From Atlanticothrix silvestris CENA357 (GTDB lineage: Bacteria > Cyanobacteriota > Cyanobacteriia > Cyanobacteriales > Nostocaceae): 64,000 bases of DNA. The DNA is taken from positions 1-64,000 of the forward strand of contig NZ_JAECZB010000094.1 of NCBI RefSeq assembly GCF_016056295.1, given 5' to 3'. Below the pieces are notes generated by a model. The model saw only the letters and a program-made list of their open reading frames with translations, had not been told where the DNA came from and searched no databases. Shown here piece after piece: positions 28,040-37,673 of this stretch (within the stretch, counting starts at the first letter, position 1; each line of letters opens with the position of its first letter). A program made the translations under genes and the position numbers.

Positions 28040-28450
28040 CTAAAATAATGCCAACGCTTGAGCAAAAATTGCTTCTTTTGATCTAGTTTTTAAAATTGAT
28101 TTAACTAACTCAATAAACTCCACATCTAGTTGTTTATCATTCTCAATTGTTTTGCTAGCTGCATAAAAACTCACATCATCAATACATAATTCGTTGGTAG
28201 TACCTGTTTGTAACTCTGGTTTTCTTTTATCCCAGGAAATAGATTTGCCGCGAAATGTAAATTGAAACCAGGAAATTTCATCATTACTGAAATCAAAGAA
28301 AACATCAAAATATGGTTCTTCGCCTTGGAACCAAATTCTTGTATTACCTTTTTTATGATCTTGTTTTAGTAATTTTTGTTCAATTTCTCGTAATGATGCA
28401 CCTAGTGATGCGATTTCGTTTTTATCTAAAATGTGATTTTTTGGGGGCAT
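28040..28450 (-). CDS. Conserved-looking hypothetical protein
   Basis: This 136-residue protein has no signal peptide or membrane segment. It contains a repetitive aromatic core (RIWFQGEEPYFDVFFDF, then WFQFTFRGKSISWD) and a charged C-terminus with acidic residues. I do not recognise the family. It is the last gene on the minus strand in front of MgtC, 60 bases after recF and probably in its transcript. Composition and codon use look like a real gene. Confidence 0.6.
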   Translation of the reverse strand: MPPKNHILDKNEIASLGASLREIEQKLLKQDHKKGNTRIWFQGEEPYFDVFFDFSNDEISWFQFTFRGKSISWDKRKPELQTGTTNELCIDDVSFYAASKTIENDKQLDVEFIELVKSILKTRSKEAIFAQALALF

Positions 28451-28509
28451 AACTGCAATATTTGTAAACCTAATTCATGACCAAAAGGTTTTTCTTTTTA
28501 ATTTTTAGC

Positions 28510-29643
28510 TTAGAAAAAAGTAGCAGGCGATGATATTTCTCCTGCATTAACAAGTAGAACTTGGGAAGAATTTAACCACTGGGAATCAAAAGAATTCAAA
28601 TGAGTGGTAGTAATCAAAGTTTGAAAACGGTCTTGAATGGCATCAAGTAATTGATTTTGACGCGATGGGTCTAACTCAGCTAAAACGTCATCTAGCAAGA
28701 GTAATGGAGGCTCTTTGACGACTTCTTCAATTAATTGCAATTCTGCTAGTTTTAAGGCTAGTACCAAGGTTCGTTGCTGACCTTGAGAACCATACTGACG
28801 AGCAGGCGTTTGATTAATGGTCAATTCTACTTCGTCACGATGGGGGCCGACAAGGGTAGTGCCTCGGTACAGTTCGGCAACAGATCGTTGTTGAATTTTG
28901 GTTAAAAAAGCTAATTGTACTTCTTCGGGATGGTTTTGTGTTAAAGGAACACTAGGCACATACTGAATTTGTAAAACCTCTGTGCTGCCGCTAATATTAG
29001 CGTGCCAAGTGGCAGCAATAGGAGCAAGTCTTTGGATAGCGCGATCGCGTCTTCTAATTACTTTTGTCCCTGTGGTTGCTAACTGGGCATCCCACACAGC
29101 TAATTGTTCTAAGTTCTGAGTACTAGAAGCTGAATCTTGAGCTTGTTTTAAAAAGGCATTGCGCTGGCGTAACACCTGATTATATTGCTGCAAAATGTGA
29201 GCATAAATCGGTTCGAGTTGAATTAACAGCGTATCTAACCAATTGCGGCGACCATCAGGGCCGCCGCGCACTAAATCTAAATCCAAACTGGAAAACTGCA
29301 CCGCATTGATAACACCCAGAAAATCCATTTGTCGTCGCACAGACTCGCCGTTAATAGCAACACTACGGCGACCATTACGACGGAGAGTTAAGGTTAAATC
29401 ACTAATGCCGTTTTGTCGTTCTAGGGTGGCTTGAATTTGAGCTACAGGTTCCCCTTCTCGAATTAAATCGCGATCGCGTGCCATCCGATGCGATCGCAAT
29501 GTTGCCAACAACTCCACCGCCTCCAACAAATTAGACTTTCCCTGAGCGTTATTACCTACCAATATTGTTTTGGCAGCAGTAAACTCCACCTTTTGCTCTT
29601 GGTAATTACGAAATTGTCTCAGATGCAGAGTTTTAAGATACAT
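28510..29643 (-). CDS. recF: DNA replication and repair protein RecF
   Basis: The 377-residue SMC-like ATPase binds gapped DNA and helps load RecA. Visible are MYLKTLHLRQFRNYQ at the N-terminus, the P-loop GNNAQGKSN at 30-38, the RecF signature region FSSLDLDLVRGGPDGRRNWLD, the ABC-type LYRGTTLVGPHRDEVEL, GSQGQQRTLVLALKLAEL and Walker B LLLLDDVLAELDPSRQ near the C-terminus. Length and motif order are complete. It is upstream of the small hypothetical gene and downstream of the P-type ATPase gene, all on the minus strand. Confidence 0.96.
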   Translation of the reverse strand: MYLKTLHLRQFRNYQEQKVEFTAAKTILVGNNAQGKSNLLEAVELLATLRSHRMARDRDLIREGEPVAQIQATLERQNGISDLTLTLRRNGRRSVAINGESVRRQMDFLGVINAVQFSSLDLDLVRGGPDGRRNWLDTLLIQLEPIYAHILQQYNQVLRQRNAFLKQAQDSASSTQNLEQLAVWDAQLATTGTKVIRRRDRAIQRLAPIAATWHANISGSTEVLQIQYVPSVPLTQNHPEEVQLAFLTKIQQRSVAELYRGTTLVGPHRDEVELTINQTPARQYGSQGQQRTLVLALKLAELQLIEEVVKEPPLLLLDDVLAELDPSRQNQLLDAIQDRFQTLITTTHLNSFDSQWLNSSQVLLVNAGEISSPATFF

Positions 29644-29737
29644 AGCAAAAAGTTAAGAGTTAGGAATTAAAAGTTAGAAATTTTGAGTTTTGAGTTTTAA
29701 ATTCAAAATTTTCTTCAACTCATAACTCCTCACTTTT

Positions 29738-32596
29738 TTACACACTCTTTTTGCCCATAAAGCGGAAGAACAGTTTTTCTAACTCAATCCACACAAACAT
29801 CAAAGCACTAAAGCCAATACAAATTGCTAACTCTGTCGGAGGAAGCCAGTATGTACCAAAGAAGCCTCTCAGGGGTGGAACGTAAATCAGCATCAACTGT
29901 AAAATCGTTGTCACAATCACAGCCGCCAACACAAAGATATTGGAGAAAGGATTCACTTCGATAGTTAGCCTGTTATTAGAGCGAATTGCGATCGCGTGAC
30001 CCATTTGGGCAATACACAAAGAAGTAAATACCATTGTCTTCCAACGTTCTGGACTTAGCCCTGGCCCCACTACTGCCTGGGAATGATAATATGCCCACTG
30101 CATCAAAATAATCGTGATAATCGCAAAGACAATCCCAATCCGAATCATGTAAGAACCCAGACCCCTAGCAAAAATACTTTCACGGGGACTAAAAGGCGGA
30201 CGTTTCATCACATCTGGTTCTGGGGGTTCCACAGCCAATGCCAAAGCTGGTAAACCATCTGTGACTAAGTTCATCCAGAGAATTTGCAATGGAGTCAGGG
30301 GAACACCTCCCAGCCCTAAAAGTGGGGCTGCGGCAATGGTGAGAACTTCGCCAATGTTACTCCCCAAGATGTATTTAATAAAGCGGCGAATGTTGGTGTA
30401 AACGACTCTACCTTCTTTGGTGGCGGCAACGATAGTAGCAAAGTTGTCATCTAGTAACACCATGTCACTGGCTTCTTTACTCACATCAGTGCCAGTGATA
30501 CCCATTGCAATCCCAATGTCAGCTTGTTTCAAAGCTGGGGCATCGTTGACACCATCGCCTGTCATAGCGACAAATCGACCCCGGCGTTGCAATGCTTGCA
30601 CAATTCGGAGTTTGTGTTCTGGAGCTACCCTTGCATAGATGCTGACCAAATCAACGTTTTCTTCTAGTTCTTGGTCACTCATCCGTTGCAATTCTTGACC
30701 TGTGAGGACTCTATCTCCTTCTTGGGCGATTCCCAAATCAACAGCGATCGCTCGTGCAGTTAATTGATGGTCGCCAGTAATCATCACCGGGCGAATGCCT
30801 GCATCCCGACACTCTTGGACTGCTGCCCTCACTTCTGGGCGTGGGGCATCTAGCATTCCCACTAATCCTAGCCACACCAAGCTTTTCTCAGATGCTTCAT
30901 CTGAGCCTTCCGGTGGGATTTCTGCTAAAGGTTTGTAGGCGAAACCGAGTACCCGTAAACCCTTACTCGCCATTTGGTCATTTGCTGCCAAAATTTGAGT
31001 GCGCTGTGCTTCGCTTAAAGGGGCTGAGTTAGTACCCAAATAAATTTCAGTACAACGTGCCAAAATTAACTCTGGTGAACCTTTAGTGAACATTAAGTAA
31101 GGTTCAGAATTTACAAAACCTGCGATCGCAGGATCAACTGCTGTGGATGGTTCACCTGTGGCTATTGATTCTATCTGAGCAATTACGCTCATGCGTTTGC
31201 GTTCTGAGGAAAAAGGAAATTCACCAACACGGGGTAACTTACTGTTCCACTGGTCTCTTTCAATGCCTGCTTTTCCCGCCAAGGTGACTAATGCGCCTTC
31301 TGTGGGGTCTCCCAAAATTGCCCATTCCCCTTTTTCTTTTTGCAGCACTGCATCATTACAAACGGCGCAGGCGACTAACAAAGCAGGAATTTCTGGATAT
31401 TCATCTACGGGAATTTTTTGCTCATTTAATTGAAAATCTCCTGTGGGAGCATAACCTTCTCCTGTCACTCGAAAAGCATGGTCATTTGTGTAAATTGACT
31501 GCACTACCATTTTGTTCTGAGTCAGAGTGCCAGTTTTATCAGAACAGATGGTGGTTACAGAACCTAATGTTTCTACTGCTGGCAGTTTGCGAATCAAGGC
31601 GTTGTGACGCACCATCCGCTGAGTTCCCAATGCCAAGGTGACAGTAATTACAGCGGGTAAACCTTCTGGAACTACCGCCACTGCCATACTCAAGGATACT
31701 TCCAATAAGTCTTGGATATTACTAAAACCTCTGGCTTGGATGACACCGCCAATGACAACGATCGCCACTAGAATTAAAGAACCGGTAACTAGGACATTAC
31801 CCAATTGAGTCATGCGCTGCTGCAAGGGTGTCGGTTCACTTTCCACCGCTTGCAACATGGCAGCAATTTTGCCTAGTTCGGTTTTCATGCCAGTGTTAGT
31901 CACTAGCACTTTAGCTCGTCCTTGGACTACTTCAGTGCCTTGAAAGACCAAATTCAGGCGATCGCCTAATGATGTATCCTCAGGCAATAATAAAGTTGCC
32001 TGTTTGTTGACAGCTTCGGCTTCACCTGTAAGTGCCGACTCCCGGATTTGTAAATTAGATTGCTCAATCAAGCGGCCATCTGCGGCGATTTGCATCCCAG
32101 CCTCTAGCAGCATCACATCTCCTGGGACTAGTTCTTTCGCTGCTATTTCTTCGAGCCTGCCACCGCGGAGGACTCGCACTAAGGGAGAGGCTAGTTGTTT
32201 TAGTGCTGCTAAGGCTTTTTCGGCACGACTTTCTTGCACATAGCCAAGGATACCATTGAGGATGACAATCGCCATAATCGCGATCGTGTCTTTAAATGGC
32301 ACTTCACCCGGCTTTAATTGACCTGCTTGCCAAGCTACGGCATCTAAAAACCCAGAAATCAAAGCTACGCCAATCAGCATCAATAACATAATGTTCTTGA
32401 ACTGATCTAGCAAAATTTCCCAAGTGCTGCGGCCGCCATGTTCTTCTAGTTCGTTGGGGCCGTACTTTTGGAAACGCTGTTCAATTTCTGGGGGTGTTAA
32501 GCCACTGTCTGCATTACTTTCAAGCAGGTCTAGCGCTTTATTAACTTCCAAACTATGCCACATGACAGCACCTTCAGGCAGAGAGTTAGCAGACAT
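29738..32596 (-). CDS. P2A-type calcium-transporting ATPase (PacL-like)
   Basis: The 952-residue P-type ATPase has the phosphorylation motif [10 protein letters not shown] at 351-360 (Asp353), the actuator loop ESALTGEAE at 186-194, the transmembrane VPEGLPAV at 309-316, and [20 protein letters not shown] in the P domain. Ten membrane helices and the N-terminal helical domain fit type IIA. Such pumps move Ca2+ (possibly Mn2+) across the plasma or thylakoid membrane. In the actuator loop TGE-A replaces TGE-S, as in other cyanobacterial PacL-type pumps. No partner gene is adjacent. Confidence 0.93.
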   Translation of the reverse strand: MSANSLPEGAVMWHSLEVNKALDLLESNADSGLTPPEIEQRFQKYGPNELEEHGGRSTWEILLDQFKNIMLLMLIGVALISGFLDAVAWQAGQLKPGEVPFKDTIAIMAIVILNGILGYVQESRAEKALAALKQLASPLVRVLRGGRLEEIAAKELVPGDVMLLEAGMQIAADGRLIEQSNLQIRESALTGEAEAVNKQATLLLPEDTSLGDRLNLVFQGTEVVQGRAKVLVTNTGMKTELGKIAAMLQAVESEPTPLQQRMTQLGNVLVTGSLILVAIVVIGGVIQARGFSNIQDLLEVSLSMAVAVVPEGLPAVITVTLALGTQRMVRHNALIRKLPAVETLGSVTTICSDKTGTLTQNKMVVQSIYTNDHAFRVTGEGYAPTGDFQLNEQKIPVDEYPEIPALLVACAVCNDAVLQKEKGEWAILGDPTEGALVTLAGKAGIERDQWNSKLPRVGEFPFSSERKRMSVIAQIESIATGEPSTAVDPAIAGFVNSEPYLMFTKGSPELILARCTEIYLGTNSAPLSEAQRTQILAANDQMASKGLRVLGFAYKPLAEIPPEGSDEASEKSLVWLGLVGMLDAPRPEVRAAVQECRDAGIRPVMITGDHQLTARAIAVDLGIAQEGDRVLTGQELQRMSDQELEENVDLVSIYARVAPEHKLRIVQALQRRGRFVAMTGDGVNDAPALKQADIGIAMGITGTDVSKEASDMVLLDDNFATIVAATKEGRVVYTNIRRFIKYILGSNIGEVLTIAAAPLLGLGGVPLTPLQILWMNLVTDGLPALALAVEPPEPDVMKRPPFSPRESIFARGLGSYMIRIGIVFAIITIILMQWAYYHSQAVVGPGLSPERWKTMVFTSLCIAQMGHAIAIRSNNRLTIEVNPFSNIFVLAAVIVTTILQLMLIYVPPLRGFFGTYWLPPTELAICIGFSALMFVWIELEKLFFRFMGKKSV

Positions 32597-33014
32597 CGTG
32601 TAGGTTACAGGAAATAGTTACAAAATTTGATCATAATTTAGTAATGGCTGCAAAAACATCAACTAAAGTTACATTAAGCTGATGGTTTAGCTGTATAAGT
32701 GTAAATGTGATTCTTGATAATTGCCACTTTTTCTTTCTTTAGTTGTTGAGTATTATTTCTTGCGAGGGAATTTTTCTAAACACACTGTACTGATAATTGA
32801 TAGTAATATAAATCTGAAGTTTGGTAACATAGGATATGCCAGAATAAAAACTCTACGTCCCTTGTGAAATAGAATTTTGTCAGTAGACAGTGGTCAATGG
32901 TCAGTAGACAGTGATAAATAAGACAACTGACAACTGACAACTGACTATTGACAACTGACCGCGTAGCGTAAATTAATCCTAGGGGTGCTAAACCGTTGAA
33001 CAAATAAGCTTAAT
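32597..33014. repeat. Intergenic region with tandem and inverted cagt/actg repeats
   Basis: The 418 bases hold a repeat-rich stretch at about 32878-32961: gtcagtagacagtggtcaat words followed by three copies of gacaact. Together they form a large imperfect palindrome. Such GTCAGT/ACTGAC clusters are typical Nostoc intergenic repeats; a shorter one lies at 49731-49801. No gene is visible. Confidence 0.75.
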
Positions 33015-34685
33015 ATGAGTTTTGCACTCCCTAGTTTGACTGCTAGCCAGATGTTTGGGCAAAGGACAATTCGACCGCTTACCGCTGCTACTCTTAGCGG
33101 CATTGCTTTCATCAAAGATACGCTGATTGCGATCGATACTATTAAAGGGCATCTACTAGAAATTGATCCCACCTCTGACAACAGTAAAATTCTCAATCCT
33201 CACCAAGTTAGAGAGTTTAGCGATGTCACTGGTTTAGCAGTGTGGGAAGATACACTGTGGGTGACTCGCGAAAATAGTGTTTATTTATCTAAGCTCACGT
33301 CTTTAGGGCTAGAGCATTTTACCACCTTGCCTTATCCTGCTAACGGGATTGCGGTTTGGGAATCGACAGTATACATCAGCTGTCAAAAATCGGGCTATAT
33401 TCTAGTTTTTGACCGCGAAACGCGTAAAGAAATTACGAAGTTTTATACACCTGGGGTAGGCGTAGAAAATTTGGTAGTGAGTCAAGAAGTTCTTTGGATT
33501 TGCGATCGCACAGAACAAACAGTTTATTCTCTAGATAGAGCAACTGGAGAAATTAATTTTAGCGTCTTGACACCATTTGCATCTCCTACAGGCATTGCCT
33601 TACATAAAAATGCCGATACAGGCGAAGAAAATCTTTACATAGCATACTCTTCGGAGGAGCCATATATCAGGGATAACCCAAATGCTGACCCAAGTCATGA
33701 GTTAACATACCGCGATCGCACTTTTATTCATCCCCTGCATTACCATTACCAGCCAGATAAACACTACGCTCTCTCTAATGGCTACCTTATTGAAATGTCC
33801 TACGCTGAGGAAATTGCCCCCTTAGAAGAGGTATATTTGCCAGACGTAGAATGGCGCATCGCCTTACCATCAGAAACTGAACGCCAAAAACTCAAACACA
33901 TTGAACCTATTGGTCTACCCTTTAGCGAAGAAGTCATAGATGGACAAAGGGTAGCAGTATTTAAATTTGATGCTCTCACCCCAGGCGAACGGCATATATT
34001 TGGCTGGAAAGCACTGTTAGAAGTTCGAGGCATTAAGTATCGCATCACACCCAGAGATGTAGAAAATATTCCTGAACAATCACCGGAATTTCAAACTCGT
34101 TACTTAGTAGATGATGACGATTTAGCAATGGATACTAACATTGTTCGTCGTGCTGCCGAGGATGCAGTTGGTTCAGAGACGAATCTACTGCGGAAAATGT
34201 ACAGTATCCGAAACTACGTTTACGATGAGTTATCTTATGGCATCAAACCCTACATTGACACCCCAGATATAGTTTTAGAACGAGGTGTTGGCTCTTGTGG
34301 CGAATATGTGGGTGTCTTATTGGCTCTATGTCGTTTAAATAATATTCCCTGCCGCACCGTAGGTAGATATAAATGTCCTCCCAATGGGGAACAGCAAGGA
34401 GTCCCTTTACAACCAGACTTTAATCATGTTTGGTTGGAGTTCTACATACCCGGTTTTGGCTGGTTGCCAATGGAATCGAATCCTGACGATGTGGGAAACA
34501 ATGGCCCATATCCTACGCGCTTTTTTATGGGCTTATGCTGGTATCACATTGAAATCGGTAAAGGTATATCTTTTGAAACCTTAAGTAGTCAAGGTGCAAG
34601 GCTCACTAAAGAGGATATCCCCCTAGGAGATTTAGCAATTAATCACATCCGGTTTACAATTCTCAAAGAATTGCCACCTTTTTGA
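33015..34685 (+). CDS. Transglutaminase-like protein with N-terminal beta-propeller-like domain
   Basis: The 556-residue soluble protein has an N-terminal half (about 1-240) with repeated short strands of the DTLWVTRENSVYLS and EVLWICDRTEQTVYSLDRAT type, which looks like an NHL/SMP-30-like beta-propeller. The C-terminal half is a transglutaminase-like cysteine protease fold with Cys in GVGSCGEYVGVLLALC (about residue 428), His in FNHVWLEFYIPG (about 471) and MESNPDD (about 489) as third site. Bacterial members are often proteases or peptide-processing enzymes. The substrate is unknown and no signal peptide is seen. Confidence 0.83.
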   Translation: MSFALPSLTASQMFGQRTIRPLTAATLSGIAFIKDTLIAIDTIKGHLLEIDPTSDNSKILNPHQVREFSDVTGLAVWEDTLWVTRENSVYLSKLTSLGLEHFTTLPYPANGIAVWESTVYISCQKSGYILVFDRETRKEITKFYTPGVGVENLVVSQEVLWICDRTEQTVYSLDRATGEINFSVLTPFASPTGIALHKNADTGEENLYIAYSSEEPYIRDNPNADPSHELTYRDRTFIHPLHYHYQPDKHYALSNGYLIEMSYAEEIAPLEEVYLPDVEWRIALPSETERQKLKHIEPIGLPFSEEVIDGQRVAVFKFDALTPGERHIFGWKALLEVRGIKYRITPRDVENIPEQSPEFQTRYLVDDDDLAMDTNIVRRAAEDAVGSETNLLRKMYSIRNYVYDELSYGIKPYIDTPDIVLERGVGSCGEYVGVLLALCRLNNIPCRTVGRYKCPPNGEQQGVPLQPDFNHVWLEFYIPGFGWLPMESNPDDVGNNGPYPTRFFMGLCWYHIEIGKGISFETLSSQGARLTKEDIPLGDLAINHIRFTILKELPPF

Positions 34686-34725
34686 ATTTTGCATTCTCTA
34701 TGCCCAATGCCCAATGCCCAATGCC

Positions 34726-35577
34726 CTAAACATTAGTTCTTAAACTGGGCATTGGGTAGGATTGAGATGGCTGCTGGGAAAAATCACAAATCGACTGAAA
34801 TGGGCAAAAACGACAGTGATTTCCGGGATTAGGTGGAAAAATTTTGCTGAAATTACTAGTTTTTTCTTGATATTTTTGCAAATCGTGCTGGTGCTTGTGG
34901 GCGATATTAGCCAACTCAAATTTTAAAGATTCTAATTCGCCATTGTTGATGCTAATCAAATCTGACTTTTTACAAAGTTCTAAATTATAAAACGATGCTA
35001 CAGCTTTACGCTCAGGATAAAGATAACGAGCTGCCAGTAAATAAACTAGTGCCTGCCTTTGGTCAAAAGCGGATTTACCAGTTTTAAAATCTAAAATATG
35101 CAAAGTGCGATCGCTTTCAATGAAAACGCAGTCCATAGCCGCATAGAGGCGGAAACAATAATCTTCTTGTTCTACTAAAATCGGTTTGGGGAAGCCTTCA
35201 TCACCCGGAGTTAGTTGGACAATGTTTTTATCCAACAACAAGGGAGCATCATGGTACTTTTGCAAAATTTGCAGCACGCGCTGTTGTACCTGTTCGGTAG
35301 ATTTGCTTAATTTTAGTAGCTGTGCAACTTGTTCTACCCCATCTGATTGGTGCAACAGATGCCTATGATGATGAAATTCATAAACACCTTTTTGGGCAAG
35401 TATCCCAATCCGCTGAGGTGCAGTCGCCTGCGCTAATAGGGCTTTAACTTGTGGTTCATGTTGACGTGCTTTGATAAACCCCCGTCTCATCTGGCAATGC
35501 CAGCGTTCTTGCCCTATAGCTGGGGCAACTAAAGACCAAAGGTGATAACTAGCAAAAGGTCGATCAGGGGTTGACAT
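34726..35577 (-). CDS. PD-(D/E)XK nuclease, RecB/Cas4-like
   Basis: The protein has the nuclease motif CVFIESDRTLHILDFKTGKS (Asp of motif II, then ..DxK), a QALVYLLAARYLYP helix typical of the RecB family, and CxxCxxxxxC (HCRFCPFQSIC) at the C-terminus as in Cas4/AddB-type proteins that bind a cluster. A fourth cysteine is not obvious nearby. It is likely a DNA-processing enzyme. ATG 35577 is preferred because the frame's first ATG at 35658 would overlap the divergent phosphomutase gene. No cas genes or repeats surround it. Confidence 0.83.
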   Translation of the reverse strand: MSTPDRPFASYHLWSLVAPAIGQERWHCQMRRGFIKARQHEPQVKALLAQATAPQRIGILAQKGVYEFHHHRHLLHQSDGVEQVAQLLKLSKSTEQVQQRVLQILQKYHDAPLLLDKNIVQLTPGDEGFPKPILVEQEDYCFRLYAAMDCVFIESDRTLHILDFKTGKSAFDQRQALVYLLAARYLYPERKAVASFYNLELCKKSDLISINNGELESLKFELANIAHKHQHDLQKYQEKTSNFSKIFPPNPGNHCRFCPFQSICDFSQQPSQSYPMPSLRTNV

Positions 35578-35651
35578 TGCTAAATAGCAGTGAGGGAAGT
35601 CACGGTTGGGATAATCGCTTTGCGGGAGCTTCCTAATAGCATTTGGAGAAA

Positions 35652-36161
35652 ATGACAAAAATGGGCGCTAGTAGCAATTCCAGCAAAATAAAGTTTGGCA
35701 CTGACGGGTGGAGAGGGATTATTGCTGACGACTTTACTTTTCCTAAAGTACGGAAAGTAACAAGAGCGATCGCAAGTTGCCTCGAAATAATCTATCAAAA
35801 AGATAGACCAGTTCTTATTGCCTACGATACTCGCTTTTTAGCTGACCAGTGTGCCCAGACAGCGGCTGAAGTCTTAGCAGACTTAGGATGGGATGTAAGA
35901 ATTACTGATCGGGATTACCCCATACCAGTCATTATCTACAACTTCCGTTACCTAAATTCCGCTGGGGCATTGATGTTTACTGCCAGCCATAATCCAACTC
36001 CTGACTGTGGGATTAAATATATCTCTGATTATGCAGACTCTGCCACTCCAGAGATTACTGATACTATTGTGGCAAATATTAAAAGTGCATCAAATGAGTT
36101 GCCCAGCCGCAGCCCATCAGGTTTAATTGGTAAGCGTTTACATGCAAACCAACTCTCTTAA
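35652..36161 (+). pseudogene. Truncated phosphoglucomutase/phosphomannomutase, N-terminal domain only
   Basis: The product starts KIKFGTDGWRGIIADDFTFP and includes AYDTRFLADQCAQTAAEVLA and the active-site serine loop TASHNP, so the first of four domains of an alpha-D-phosphohexomutase is present. Normal enzymes have about 450-550 residues; here the frame ends after about 170 at TAA 36159-36161. In the same frame, codons after this stop encode QLTNVAQALESIIVKLEAVA up to a second stop at 36225-36227, a tail unlike the rest of the enzyme. Domains 2-4 are gone. It is divergent from the nuclease gene. Confidence 0.85.
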
Positions 36162-36290
36162 CAACTCACCAACGTTGCTCAAGCGCTGGAAAGTATAATT
36201 GTTAAGCTAGAAGCAGTAGCAGTTTAATTTAGTAAAATTAGTTATTTAATTAATAATTCTTAACTCTTCATCCTTAATTTTGATCAAAGT

Positions 36291-36569
36291 ATGAAAACCC
36301 TGGCTCCTTTTTTCACATCTTTAGTAGTAGCTATTTGGGTAGTAGCGATCGCAATTATTTCAGTCCAAAATGCTACACCAGTATCGTTAAAATTCTTAAC
36401 ATTCCAATCAATTCAGATACCAATGGGTTTAGTGCTGGCTTTCGGTACTGGTATTGGGTTGATTGGCATGGCTGTATTGCAACCACTATGGGGTCTAGCT
36501 GGTTCTCGGCAGGGTAATTCTCGATTTGAAGACGATGCCGAATTTTTTGTTGACGATGAAGATTTTTGA
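36291..36569 (+). CDS. LapA-domain (DUF1049) small membrane protein
   Basis: The 92-residue product has two membrane helices (about 8-28 and 43-65) with the DUF1049/LapA pattern SVQNATPVSLKFLTFQSIQI between them and an acidic C-terminus EDDAEFFVDDEDF. LapA helps regulate lipopolysaccharide assembly in enterobacteria; in cyanobacteria the role is unknown. The last 225 bases of this gene are duplicated 858 bp downstream (37203-37427), flanking the brnT-brnA pair. Confidence 0.88.
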   Translation: MKTLAPFFTSLVVAIWVVAIAIISVQNATPVSLKFLTFQSIQIPMGLVLAFGTGIGLIGMAVLQPLWGLAGSRQGNSRFEDDAEFFVDDEDF

Positions 36570-36636
36570 GAGTTGAAAAACATATAAAAGCACACCGTTA
36601 TACGCTCATACTAATTAAGTACTCGCAAGCCGTTAA

Positions 36637-36656
36637 TATGTACAAATGTGCATACA
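36637..36656. promoter_or_regulatory. Candidate BrnA operator
   Basis: An imperfect inverted repeat TATGTACAAATGTGCATACA sits 11 bases before the brnT start. A TACAAT at 36653-36658 could be the -10 element, which would give an almost leaderless transcript. BrnA is known to autoregulate by binding the brnTA promoter; that this palindrome is its site is inference. Confidence 0.4.
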
Positions 36657-36666
36657 ATAGATTTAG

Positions 36667-36933
36667 ATGGCGTATCAATGGGATAACCAGAAAGCAGCAG
36701 CCAATCTTCGCAAACATGGTGTTGACTTTGCTGATGCAGTATCGGTATTTTCTGACGATTTAGCAATTACCATCACCGACGAGCGTTTTGATGAGGAAAG
36801 GTTTATTACCGTTGGGATGGATGCTTTCGGTCGAATTTTAGTGGTTGTGTATACATGGCGAAATGATGAGATTAGATTGATTTGTGCCCGTACAGCTACG
36901 CGCCATGAACAAAAGCAATATGAGGAGGGATAA
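36667..36933 (+). CDS. brnT: BrnT family toxin
   Basis: The 88-residue protein starts YQWDNQKAAANLRKHGVDFA and continues with DERFDEERFITVGMDAFGRI and EIRLICARTATRHEQKQYE. These are the conserved BrnT stretches; the family are RNase toxins with a RelE-like fold that block translation. The gene is directly followed by brnA with stop and start adjacent (36933/36934), the standard order toxin-antitoxin. It lies in a decaying accessory region. Confidence 0.93.
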   Translation: MAYQWDNQKAAANLRKHGVDFADAVSVFSDDLAITITDERFDEERFITVGMDAFGRILVVVYTWRNDEIRLICARTATRHEQKQYEEG

Positions 36934-37194
36934 GTGATGGAAGCTGAGTATGATTTTAGCGAAGGTAAACGGGGAGCTATTGAACCGATACCAACAGGTA
37001 AAACTCGAATCACAATTCGCCTAGATGATGAAGTATTAGCATGGTTTCGTGACCAAGTTAACACAGCAGGTGGGGGAAATTACCAAACTTTGATTAATGA
37101 TGCCTTGCGTGAGTATATTCAGCAGCGGCGTGAACCTTTAGAAGAAGTATTACGGCGAGTATTGCGAGAGGAACTTGAACGTATCGGAAAATGA
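36934..37194 (+). CDS. brnA: BrnA family antitoxin
   Basis: The 86-residue protein has KTRITIRLDDEVLAWFRDQV and YQTLINDALREYI, the ribbon-helix-helix DNA-binding core of BrnA antitoxins. The start could be GTG 36934 or ATG 36937; stop of brnT and start of brnA are adjacent. It should neutralise BrnT and repress the brnTA promoter. The C-terminal tail of about 25 residues is acidic and basic mixed. Confidence 0.92.
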   Translation: MMEAEYDFSEGKRGAIEPIPTGKTRITIRLDDEVLAWFRDQVNTAGGGNYQTLINDALREYIQQRREPLEEVLRRVLREELERIGK

Positions 37195-37202
37195 AATGAA
37201 GC

Positions 37203-37427
37203 GCGATCGCAATTATTTCAGTCCAAAATGCTACACCAGTATCGTTAAAATTCTTAACATTCCAATCAATTCAGATACCAATGGGTTTAGTGCTGGCTTT
37301 CGGTACTGGTATTGGGTTGATTGGCATGGCTGTATTGCAACCACTATGGGGTCTAGCTGGTTCTCGGCAGAGTAATTCTCGATTTGAAGATGATGCCGAA
37401 TTTTTTGTTGACGATGAAGATTTTTGA
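37203..37427 (+). pseudogene. Duplicated 3' part of the LapA-domain gene
   Basis: These 225 bases repeat 36345-36569 with only two substitutions visible (g to a at 37371 area; c to t at 37391 area). The copy begins at a HIP1 octamer gcgatcgc and ends at the LapA stop codon. It lacks the first 54 bases and a start codon, so it is not expressed as LapA. Together with the intact gene it brackets brnT-brnA as long direct repeats. Confidence 0.93.
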
Positions 37428-37442
37428 TATAGATTAAATTTT

Positions 37443-37673
37443 ATGGCTGTAAATTATCACAATATTATTACTATTGAACCTGGAAAACGAGGTGGTAAAC
37501 CTTGTATTCGAGGAATGCGAATTACTGTGTACGATGTTTTATCTTATCTTGCCTCTGGCATGACCTACGAGGAAGTGCTTAGTGATTTTCCTTATTTGAC
37601 ACAAGAAGATATTTTAGCTTGCCTTAGCTATGCGGCTGATCGAGAACGGCAAATGCTGACAATGCAAGTGTGA
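37443..37673 (+). CDS. DUF433 antitoxin
   Basis: The 76-residue protein reads ITIEPGKRGGKPCIRGMRIT, then VYDVLSYLASGMTYEEVLSDFP and YLTQEDILACLSYAA, the full DUF433 (Fis/winged-helix-like) pattern. DUF433 proteins are antitoxins paired with DUF5615 PIN-like toxins. The stop codon overlaps the start of the following toxin gene, which is frameshifted here. If the toxin is dead, this gene is an orphan antitoxin. Confidence 0.9.
   Translation: MAVNYHNIITIEPGKRGGKPCIRGMRITVYDVLSYLASGMTYEEVLSDFPYLTQEDILACLSYAADRERQMLTMQV

Noticed and set aside
34726-35577. Cas4 in a CRISPR locus
   Set aside because: The nuclease is RecB/Cas4-like, but no cas gene or repeat array is in the window and only three C-terminal cysteines are obvious.
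37175-37375. ORF in the duplicated LapA segment
   Set aside because: It is the out-of-frame shadow of the LapA sequence, also present in the first copy at 36335-36517.
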